A stretch of 5,998 bases of DNA, taken from Methyloglobulus sp. (GTDB taxonomy: Bacteria > Pseudomonadota > Gammaproteobacteria > Methylococcales > Methylomonadaceae). Below the pieces are notes generated by a model that ran no database searches, was not told where the DNA came from, and worked only from the letters and a program-made list of their open reading frames with translations. The position numbers and the translations under genes were made by a program. This document shows, piece after piece, positions 1-5,505 of the stretch; the first letter of the stretch is position 1, and each line of letters opens with the position of its first letter. Location of the stretch: positions 1-5,998 of the forward strand of contig JABFSV010000237.1 of NCBI GenBank assembly GCA_013140405.1. The letters run 5' to 3'.

Positions 1-1312
1 CTGAACTACCTGCGAGGCGATTAGCCAATTTTCCAACCATGCCCGAATCGCCCCTGACAAACCGCCTGACATCATCACGAAAATGACCGTTCCACTCCGC
101 CCATCGTCCCCAGTTTGGAAAGCTTCCAACCTGATATAATCCAGCTGCATCCCAGGCTTCCGCAATTAACTTGGTGCTGGCTAAAACGGGGTCGCCCGCA
201 ATTTGTTCCAATAGTGGTGGGCTGTCCAATACATTGCCCTGTTGGTCACGACCGAGTATGGAGGCCAAATCAAATCGAAAACCATCGACATGCATTTCTG
301 TAACCCAGTAACGTAAGCTGTCCATGATAAAGTGACGGACATAAGGTTGGTTACAGTTGATGGTATTGCCACAGCCCGAAAAGTTCATATAACTGCCATC
401 TTCCGAAAGCATGTAGTAGGTACTGTTGTCGATTCCTTTTAAGGAATAAGTCGGCCCCCTATGGTCGCCTTCGCCACTGTGGTTGTAGACGACATCGAGT
501 ATGACCTCGATACCCGCTGCGTGCAGGGCTTTGACCAAATCTTTAAATTCATTGATTTCACCACCCAGTTTGCTATCAGCCGCATAGCCTGACTTAATCG
601 CAAAAAAAGATAAGGGATGATAGCCCCATAAGTTACGCAGCGTTGCGCCTGTATCTGGATTAATGCGGTTATTATCTAGCTCATCGAATTCCGTGATTGG
701 CAATAATTCAACAGCGGTGATGCCTAGTTCAACTAAATAAGGTATTTTCTCTATTAAGCCTTTAAAAGTACCCGAATTCTTTACTTTTGACGAGCTGTCC
801 TGGGTGAAGCTACGTACGTGCAATTCATAGATAATTGAATCTGCAAGCGGTCGATTGATAGGTTGGTCAAACTCCCAGTCGTATTCTTTATTGACTAAGA
901 TAGCCCTGCGAAAACGTGTGTCTGAGTGTTTCGAATCGGCCCACGTCGTCCGCCCGTTTAATGCGAATGCGTAAGGGTCTGCCAATAGCAAACTAGGATT
1001 GTGCCGATGCTGATTAGTTTGGGGGCCATCAATTCTATAAGCATATTCAACACCTGGATTCAAACCGGTAATAAACACATGCCACACATCGCCCGTCCGG
1101 TTAATCTTGCTATCCAATGGGAAAGCGGCTATTTCCTCTTCTTCGCCCGGAAGAAAAAACACCAAGGTAACGTCAGTCGCATAACGGGCATAAATGGAAA
1201 AATTAATGCCCCCACGCTCAATAGTTGTTCCGAAGGGCAAAGCATGGCCCCGTTGAAAACCAAAATCATCGGTAATCAAGGAAAGAAATTCTGTAGTTGA
1301 TTTCGATACCAT
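1..1312 (-). CDS. glgX: Glycogen debranching enzyme, GlgX/isoamylase type (3' end outside window)
   Basis: This is a GH13 debranching enzyme that hydrolyses alpha-1,6 branch points of glycogen or limit dextrins in the cytoplasm. I translated 437 codons without a stop; the family is usually about 650-720 residues, so the C-terminal third is missing off the left edge. Residues about 22-115 look like the N-terminal CBM48 domain (PFGTTIERGGINFSIYAR). The GH13 barrel starts near residue 155 (IIYELHVRSFT) and WGYHPLSFFA lies at about 229-238. Conserved region I is DVVYNH at 273-278, region II is GFRFDLAS with the nucleophile Asp348, and region III is EAWD with the acid/base Glu385. Region IV is outside the window. 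The ATG at 1312 is the first in-frame ATG after an upstream stop; its ribosome site is weak (GGGA, six bases away). It follows the terminator of the upstream gene, so it should have its own promoter, though I found no convincing one. GlgX and TreX-type isoamylases cannot be separated from this part. Confidence 0.93.
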   Translation of the reverse strand, partial: MVSKSTTEFLSLITDDFGFQRGHALPFGTTIERGGINFSIYARYATDVTLVFFLPGEEEEIAAFPLDSKINRTGDVWHVFITGLNPGVEYAYRIDGPQTNQHRHNPSLLLADPYAFALNGRTTWADSKHSDTRFRRAILVNKEYDWEFDQPINRPLADSIIYELHVRSFTQDSSSKVKNSGTFKGLIEKIPYLVELGITAVELLPITEFDELDNNRINPDTGATLRNLWGYHPLSFFAIKSGYAADSKLGGEINEFKDLVKALHAAGIEVILDVVYNHSGEGDHRGPTYSLKGIDNSTYYMLSEDGSYMNFSGCGNTINCNQPYVRHFIMDSLRYWVTEMHVDGFRFDLASILGRDQQGNVLDSPPLLEQIAGDPVLASTKLIAEAWDAAGLYQVGSFPNWGRWAEWNGHFRDDVRRFVRGDSGMVGKLANRLAGSS

Positions 1313-1479
1313 AAATAATCCCAATGTATATGTTATTAGGAGAATGATAGTACAGTATTACTTGGGCAGTAGGTGCTTTGTGATGGATTTTTATCTAAGA
1401 CGATGTGAGCCTTAATTTAAAAGGGGTTCTGTAATGAATGGCAGCTTTTTGAAGTGAGGTGAATTCCTTGTTATTTCAT

Positions 1480-1518
1480 AAAAGTAAGCACGGCTTCCTG
1501 ATGAAGGTAGCCGTGCTT
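1480..1518 (-). terminator. Rho-independent terminator of the secreted hydrolase gene
   Basis: A perfect 10-bp inverted repeat, AAGCACGGCT (1486-1495) with AGCCGTGCTT (1509-1518), lies 19 bp past the stop codon of the 1537-3468 gene. A shorter inner stem (1497-1499 with 1505-1507) is possible. Read on the minus strand, the stem is followed by A-C-TTTT, a short U-tract (1480-1483 on the plus strand). The plus-strand side has no T-tract, so it works in one direction only. It separates the hydrolase transcript from the debranching enzyme gene. The rest of the interval up to 1312 holds nothing else I can support. Confidence 0.82.
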
Positions 1519-1536
1519 TCGATTAATAAAAAGGTT

Positions 1537-3468
1537 TTACCAAGTTAGCAATGCAGATCGAATCGCTTCCCGATACAGTTCATTTGCGGCCTTGCTGTAC
1601 GTTGCTTCGTAATTTGTCACCGTAGGGCATTGATCCCCCGCGATATTTGGGTCGTCCCCGAAACAAGGCACTGGCACATCAGAGATTAACCGACCAAACG
1701 TGTAATCTCGGTATGCAACAACTCCTCCCGTTGTCTTGGCGGGAATACGAATTAGGCCAGCTCCCGAACGAATGATCACCTTTTGTCCGCAATCACCCAG
1801 AGAATTAGGTAAGCATGTTCCATAGCTGCCACCTTTCCCCCAAGTCCTTATTAAGGAACCAAAGCTAGCGGCAAAAGCCTGTTTGCCCTGTAAAGCAGCC
1901 TCTGCGTTGATGATTGATTGAAGTGCTGTTCCAGCGCCAGCCCCTGGATTGGCAGACTCTAAAAATTCACTGCGAGGCGTACCTGTCAACAGGCTGGATG
2001 TCCACACGTCTTCGTAAACTTTTGCCAGGTCGGCAGCTGTCGTATCATTCCTCAAGCTGGTGCTGTATTTGTTGGTCGCTGGATTTCGATAAGCACAACC
2101 TATATTGTGGCGTAATTGAGTACCAACCATTCCAGCCAAATCTGCGGTAGTATTGATGGCGGTAGAACCATAGCGCAACACCATGCCTCGGGTTGTACGA
2201 TTGTCCGAGATACTCATCATCTCATCGAGACCCTTCTCAAGATTATAATCTGTGCGTTGATTGGCTATGATTTCCTTAGCAGGATCTGGGCAAGCATTTT
2301 TGCGGTCATTAAATGTGCCGCTCAAGTAATCGTAATAAATAAACGGTGAGATCAAGTTGTCCGCTCCAGCCTGAACTCGGCGGAGGGCATGCAATAGATG
2401 CACCACCTTGAATGAGCTGGCAGTTTCAGCAGAACGTGCGCTATTTAAGTCCACTGCCACCGAAGAAGAAACCCGTTTTAAGTAGGCCTCAAAGATGCCG
2501 CGCGTTGGGTTGCCATTGGCATCAAGGAAGCGTTCAGCAAATACGCCGCGAATACGTTTAGTTGCCGCATTGCCGTTGTCAATGAATATACCTAGATACC
2601 TGCGCTGTCCCAATGCGTTTACATAAGTTTCAATATCAACGGGCCGTGCTGCCAGTTGACTGGCATAATTCATGAAGTCTGTAATGGAAGCAAAATCAGG
2701 AACCCACCACCAACCGAATGCGTCCGTGCCGCTGTTCTTGACCATAACTATGTTATAAGTGCCATCAGGTTGTCGTTCCAGATCAACCAATCGGCCACCA
2801 AACGCATTGATTTTTGCAGTCGCGCCAGCAACAGTTTGGTTAATCCACCACTGCCAACTTTTCGCATCTGTACCAGTATTCGCTACAAAAACTGCGCTAT
2901 AGAATTTACTGGCACCAACGAAATAAGTGTCCAGATCAATCAGGCGATGTCCTGAATTAGTGATATGTGTCGAAATCTGACTAGAACTGACACCGGAAAG
3001 GTACGACCATGCGCGGGCCGCAACGCCAGTATTCGACACCATCACCGCAGCATAGCGGATAATACCGCCCCCAGCGTCGTATGGTTCTAAATCAATCAAG
3101 CGAGCATTATTTGCAGTCAATTGAGTGCCAACTTGGGTGAAAGTCAGCCCGTAATACCACCACCAACCTGGCACTGCATAAGTGCCGCTGTTTTTTACCA
3201 TCCTTACGGTAAAACGTGGGGCACCGCTGACGATGGAGTGAATTTCCACATCCGTCAAGCGTGCGCTGTTTTGTGTGAGTGAAGTGCTTACTTGTGCGGC
3301 AGTAACACCAGTATAAACCCACCAGCCTGTGGGTACAGCCGTTGATCTGTCATCCGTGGTGGCGTTAAGGTCAGCGTGTGCTGTCCAAGTACTGAAGGCT
3401 AAAACAAGCGAAAAAACTAAGCTACAAAATACCGAAGCATAATTTCTAAATAGGATATTTTTGTTCAT
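1537..3468 (-). CDS. Secreted tandem-repeat (BTRD1-like) serine hydrolase, polyglycine-hydrolase-like
   Basis: This is a complete 643-residue exported protein. Residues 1-32 form a Sec signal peptide: a basic start, a hydrophobic core at about 11-27, and cleavage after AHA (30-32). Residues about 47-300 hold five repeats of about 50 residues, starting near 47, 101, 153, 204 and 252. Each has a Trp/Tyr-rich start, an R-L/P-x-D-[ILV]-[ED] strand in the middle and an end like V.NTGT; they match my memory of Pfam 'bacterial tandem repeat domain 1'. Residues about 305-600 form a serine beta-lactamase/DD-peptidase-like domain with SSFK (nucleophile Ser351, Lys354), SDN (421-423) and KGG (545-547, at the KTG position). 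All six mature cysteines (393, 458, 552, 560, 602, 614) lie after the repeats, so disulfides are likely. A repeat region followed by this fold is the layout of fungal polyglycine hydrolases. The real substrate is unknown; antibiotic resistance seems unlikely. The start is supported by AGGG eight bases before the ATG. It has its own promoter and terminator. Confidence 0.88.
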   Translation of the reverse strand: MNKNILFRNYASVFCSLVFSLVLAFSTWTAHADLNATTDDRSTAVPTGWWVYTGVTAAQVSTSLTQNSARLTDVEIHSIVSGAPRFTVRMVKNSGTYAVPGWWWYYGLTFTQVGTQLTANNARLIDLEPYDAGGGIIRYAAVMVSNTGVAARAWSYLSGVSSSQISTHITNSGHRLIDLDTYFVGASKFYSAVFVANTGTDAKSWQWWINQTVAGATAKINAFGGRLVDLERQPDGTYNIVMVKNSGTDAFGWWWVPDFASITDFMNYASQLAARPVDIETYVNALGQRRYLGIFIDNGNAATKRIRGVFAERFLDANGNPTRGIFEAYLKRVSSSVAVDLNSARSAETASSFKVVHLLHALRRVQAGADNLISPFIYYDYLSGTFNDRKNACPDPAKEIIANQRTDYNLEKGLDEMMSISDNRTTRGMVLRYGSTAINTTADLAGMVGTQLRHNIGCAYRNPATNKYSTSLRNDTTAADLAKVYEDVWTSSLLTGTPRSEFLESANPGAGAGTALQSIINAEAALQGKQAFAASFGSLIRTWGKGGSYGTCLPNSLGDCGQKVIIRSGAGLIRIPAKTTGGVVAYRDYTFGRLISDVPVPCFGDDPNIAGDQCPTVTNYEATYSKAANELYREAIRSALLTW

Positions 3469-3476
3469 ATTATTAA

Positions 3477-3480
3477 CCCT
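3477..3480 (-). promoter_or_regulatory. Ribosome binding site of the secreted hydrolase gene
   Basis: On the minus strand AGGG is followed by eight bases and then the ATG at 3468. This spacing supports the chosen start, and the hydrophobic signal peptide begins directly from that start. Confidence 0.6.
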
Positions 3481-3591
3481 GATATTGATATGTATCGTTA
3501 AGGTGGAAAAATCGAGCGGCTGGCAAAAAATAAAATCTGAAAATCCAATCTGATATTCTAAAATCCCTTAAAAAATAATGCTTTCAAGTAT

Positions 3592-3660
3592 GTATTCCAT
3601 ACGCTTACCATTGGAAATTATTATCGCAAATGTAAGGAATCTGTCTATACGTATGAATAC
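3592..3660. promoter_or_regulatory. Inverted repeat half-sites flanking the promoter, possible operator
   Basis: GTATTCCATACG (3592-3603) and CGTATGAATAC (3650-3660) are inverted copies that differ by one inserted C. Their starts are 58 bp apart, a little over five helical turns. One lies just upstream of the -35 box of the putative hydrolase promoter, the other just downstream of the predicted start site. This placement would suit a looping or dimeric regulator, but no regulator gene is in the window and AT-rich DNA yields such pairs by chance. Confidence 0.3.
3620..3647 (-). promoter_or_regulatory. Putative sigma70 promoter of the secreted hydrolase gene
   Basis: On the minus strand TAGACA (3647-3642, five of six matches to TTGACA) is followed by a 16-bp spacer and GATAAT (3625-3620, five of six matches to TATAAT). 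Transcription would start near 3613, leaving a 5' leader of about 145 nt before the ATG at 3468. The surroundings are AT-rich, so chance matches are possible, but both boxes and the spacing are good. Two inverted half-sites lie just outside the boxes. Confidence 0.5.
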
Positions 3661-3821
3661 CTAATGAATATAGTCTGATTTTCATCAGTAAGATGTTAAT
3701 TTTTACCGCTTATATGTTTGATTATTCCTGATCGGATGTGCGTATATATTTGGATATGATGTTTTTCAAGATCAACTATATGCTGGGATTAACGGCAATA
3801 TTTGGAGAGGTTTTTTTGGAC

Positions 3822-3864
3822 AAAAAAAAGCGCATTACTCACCGAGGGGGGAGGTTAATGCGCT
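3822..3864 (-). terminator. Strong Rho-independent terminator with a six-C loop
   Basis: A perfect 9-bp stem, AGCGCATTA (3829-3837 on the plus strand) with TAATGCGCT (3856-3864), is followed on the minus strand by eight T residues (3829-3822). An inner ACC/GGT pairing with a GAG bulge would present a TCCCCCCTC loop. The poly-T lies only on the minus side, so it ends minus-strand transcripts. The closest upstream coding gene on that strand stops at 4290, more than 420 bp away. It therefore ends either a long NamZ mRNA tail or, more likely, a separate small RNA. Confidence 0.85.
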
Positions 3865-3954
3865 ACGCTTTCATTATGAAAGCAGGTTTACTACGAGGAG
3901 CTAAAGCATGAAAGTAATTCAACTTACAATGTATTAAGCATTAATGATGCCAAC
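3822..3954 (-). ncRNA. Candidate small regulatory RNA, about 133 nt
   Basis: The minus strand carries a perfect -10 box TATAAT (3965-3960), a start expected near 3954, and a strong terminator ending at 3822. Just before the terminator is a second hairpin, GCTTTCA-TAA-TGAAAGC (3883-3867). The predicted RNA has two pyrimidine-rich patches complementary to Shine-Dalgarno sequence: CTCCTC (3900-3895) in a stretch predicted to be open, and CCTCCCCCC in the terminator loop. C-rich loops and anti-Shine-Dalgarno seeds are common in base-pairing small RNAs. There is no good -35 box, so the start is uncertain. I do not recognise a known RNA family. The main alternative is that the terminator serves the NamZ-type transcript. 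Confidence 0.42.
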
Positions 3955-3959
3955 TTTAA

Positions 3960-3965
3960 ATTATA
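3960..3965 (-). promoter_or_regulatory. Consensus -10 box of the small RNA candidate
   Basis: TATAAT is an exact sigma70 -10 match on the minus strand. The -35 region at the right distance (ATGTTT or nearby) is poor and there is no extended -10 TG. On its own it is weak evidence in AT-rich DNA; its value comes from lying about 135 bp upstream of a strong terminator. Confidence 0.35.
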
Positions 3966-4103
3966 GGCGTAAATAAAAGTTTAAACATTTTAAATCATTG
4001 AGTTACATTTTTTGTGCGTTAAGAGACTATTTAAAGGGCTTAATCATTACGTCAAAAAAGATCAAGAAGTGACAGTTTTTGTCCAGATTGGCTGTATCCA
4101 TAA

Positions 4104-4221
4104 TTAAGGAAACTCTGAGCAAGTCCTTCGACAAGCTCAGGACGAACGGTGAGGCGTTGATTCCGTCCGTGGTGAGCTTGTCGAACCATGAATGGAATCA
4201 ATTTGTTCAGAGCTTCCTTAA
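4104..4221. repeat. MITE/REP-like repeat element, 118 bp, with terminal inverted repeats
   Basis: The ends are 19-bp inverted repeats with 17 matches: TTAAGGAAACTCTGAGCAA (4104-4122) and the reverse complement of 4203-4221. Inside is a perfect 13-bp inverted pair, TTCGACAAGCTCA (4127-4139) with TGAGCTTGTCGAA (4173-4185). This core resembles a REP-type repeat I recall as widespread in beta- and gammaproteobacteria. A third pair, TTGATTCC (4157-4164) with GGAATCAA (4194-4201), crosses the second. There is no coding capacity, so any movement would need a transposase elsewhere. I saw no clear target duplication. It lies 68 bp past the stop of the NamZ-type gene and could fold in its mRNA tail. 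Confidence 0.72.
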
Positions 4222-4289
4222 ATTTAACCGTTTAAAATAATGCAATTTGCTTTAGTAAAAAACTTCATGGGTTATTGGCGGAACTTTAG

Positions 4290-5492
4290 CTAATACAACA
4301 AAAAGGATTGCCTTTCTTCTTTCCATGCGAGTTCATCGTTCTGAGCAAGGCTATCTAAATCTGTAGGGATCGTATTGGTATCATCTACCCATTCACGCAA
4401 TAAGGACGAGCCATTAATCACGTCGATAGCAAGGCGGTCAAGTTCGTATTCATAAGGGAAATCACGCCATAAGGGGTATTCCGGTTGCTGTAGCCTTAGC
4501 GCCTTGAATGCCAAGGCTTGTAACCGCCAAGGTTGAAAAGTCTTATGGTCGTAACTGGCATCTTCCACATGGATTTGGATGCCTGAGCAAAGTTGTCCGG
4601 CGTGCTTGTGGAAAGTCGGTTCAAACCAGCATTCGCGCAGCTTACAGCCTTGCAGCCATTCTGGAGCGAGATCGTACATCATTTTAATGATGATACGGCC
4701 ATCAATATCCGGCGCACCAAACAGTTCTAATGGCCTTGTCGTGCCACGGCCTTCCGATAAGGTGGTGCCTTCCAACATCACCGTTCCGGCATAGCATCGG
4801 GTCATCCAGAGGTTGGGGGCATTCGGGCTGGGGTTGATCCAGGTACGTTCACCCAAAGGCCAGCCGTAACCGGGCGCAGCTTCCGGTAGCCAGCCTTGCA
4901 TGGTAATGACACGGCAATCGACATCCAGCTTTAGGGTGCTGATAAACCAATTCGCCAATTCTCCCATTGTCATGCCGTGGCGCATGGGCATTGCACCCGC
5001 GCCGACGAAGCTTTCCCAACCAGGACGCAACGTTAGCCCTTCGACAGGGCGACCAGCAGGATTGGGGCGGTCGAGTATCCAAACTGATTTACCATGTTTC
5101 GCCGCCGCTTCCAGCACATAGCGCAACGTAGTGATAAAGGTATAGATGCGGCAACCAAGATCTTGCAAATCCACGAGCAATACGTCGAAAGTATCCATCA
5201 TGACATCGGTGGGTCGGCGGACTTCTCCGTACAGGCTGAATACTGGAATGCCAAGGATGGGGTCGATGAAATCTGGCGATTCCATCATATTATCTTGCTT
5301 ATCACCGCGCAAACCGTGCTGGGGGCCGAAAGCGGCGCTGAGTTTAATGTCTGGCAAGTTCGCCAAAGCATCTAAAGAATGCGTCAACTCGGTAGTGACA
5401 GAAGCCGGGTGTGCGAGTAGCGCAACCCGTTTTCCCATTAAGGGTGTGCGTAAATCAGGCTCTTCAAGTAGTCGATCAATACCAAATTTCAT
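4290..5492 (-). CDS. DUF1343/NamZ-type exo-beta-N-acetylmuramidase family protein (GH171)
   Basis: This is a complete 400-residue protein of the DUF1343 family, whose founding member NamZ of Bacillus subtilis removes terminal MurNAc from peptidoglycan fragments. Family landmarks in order are FGID (3-6), a Rossmann-like strand KRVALLAHPASV (21-32), FGPQHGLRG (55-63), SLYGEVRRPT (86-95), VDLQDLGCRIYTFITTL (107-123), LDRPNPAGRPVEG (140-152), and SEGRGTTRPLELFGAPD (246-262) in the second domain. There is no signal peptide, so it should act in the cytoplasm, probably in wall sugar recycling; B. subtilis NamZ is secreted. Gln58 stands where many family members have Glu in the (P)EHG motif, so activity should not be assumed. 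The start fits the family's FGID opening, although no Shine-Dalgarno is visible. It begins 13 bp after the DOMON-like gene, which suggests one transcript and translational coupling. The next strong terminator is at 3822. Confidence 0.9.
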   Translation of the reverse strand: MKFGIDRLLEEPDLRTPLMGKRVALLAHPASVTTELTHSLDALANLPDIKLSAAFGPQHGLRGDKQDNMMESPDFIDPILGIPVFSLYGEVRRPTDVMMDTFDVLLVDLQDLGCRIYTFITTLRYVLEAAAKHGKSVWILDRPNPAGRPVEGLTLRPGWESFVGAGAMPMRHGMTMGELANWFISTLKLDVDCRVITMQGWLPEAAPGYGWPLGERTWINPSPNAPNLWMTRCYAGTVMLEGTTLSEGRGTTRPLELFGAPDIDGRIIIKMMYDLAPEWLQGCKLRECWFEPTFHKHAGQLCSGIQIHVEDASYDHKTFQPWRLQALAFKALRLQQPEYPLWRDFPYEYELDRLAIDVINGSSLLREWVDDTNTIPTDLDSLAQNDELAWKEERQSFLLY

Positions 5493-5505
5493 GCAATAGA
5501 AAAGG

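Larger units (their letters stand above)
3469..4289. other. 821-bp intergenic region without a protein gene
   Basis: This AT-rich gap lies between the NamZ-type gene and the secreted hydrolase gene. From left to right it holds the ribosome site and leader of the hydrolase gene, the putative promoter with inverted half-sites, and a short hairpin CTGAT/ATCAG (3675-3688) with no T-run. Further right are a strong minus-strand intrinsic terminator closing a small RNA candidate, and a 118-bp MITE/REP-like repeat. I saw no protein-coding frame of useful length with family-like content. The stretches 3690-3810 and 3970-4100 show nothing I can name. Confidence 0.75.

Noticed and set aside
1001..1300. 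A 99-codon plus-strand open frame opposite the debranching enzyme
   Set aside because: It overlaps the CBM48 region of a clearly coding minus-strand gene, and its product has no family-like pattern.
1434..1457. GGGG followed by ATG and six more codons on the plus strand (MNGSFLK)
   Set aside because: Too short, poor spacing from the G-run, no promoter, and nothing downstream to regulate on that strand.
2656..2955. Plus-strand open frame of 99 codons opposite the repeat region of the hydrolase
   Set aside because: It is a reverse-frame shadow of the tandem repeats, with no ribosome site or recognisable domain.
1537..3468. Reading the hydrolase as an antibiotic-resistance beta-lactamase
   Set aside because: The SSFK, SDN and KGG motifs are shared by the whole fold, the protein is far longer than class A enzymes, and the N-terminal repeats point to a different substrate.
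3811..3829. T7-GGAC-A8 inverted repeat
   Set aside because: A pure A-T stem that overlaps the U-tract of the terminator at 3822-3864; it is better explained as part of that terminator than as a separate element.
5037..5055. CCTTCGACAGGGCGACC inside the NamZ-type gene, resembling the REP core at 4125-4149
   Set aside because: Only the first several bases match, it encodes conserved family residues (RPVEG), and no inverted partner lies nearby.
5146..5499. A 117-codon plus-strand open frame opposite the NamZ-type gene
   Set aside because: It is antisense to the most conserved part of the NamZ-type protein; its Ser/Arg/Lys-rich product looks like a shadow translation.
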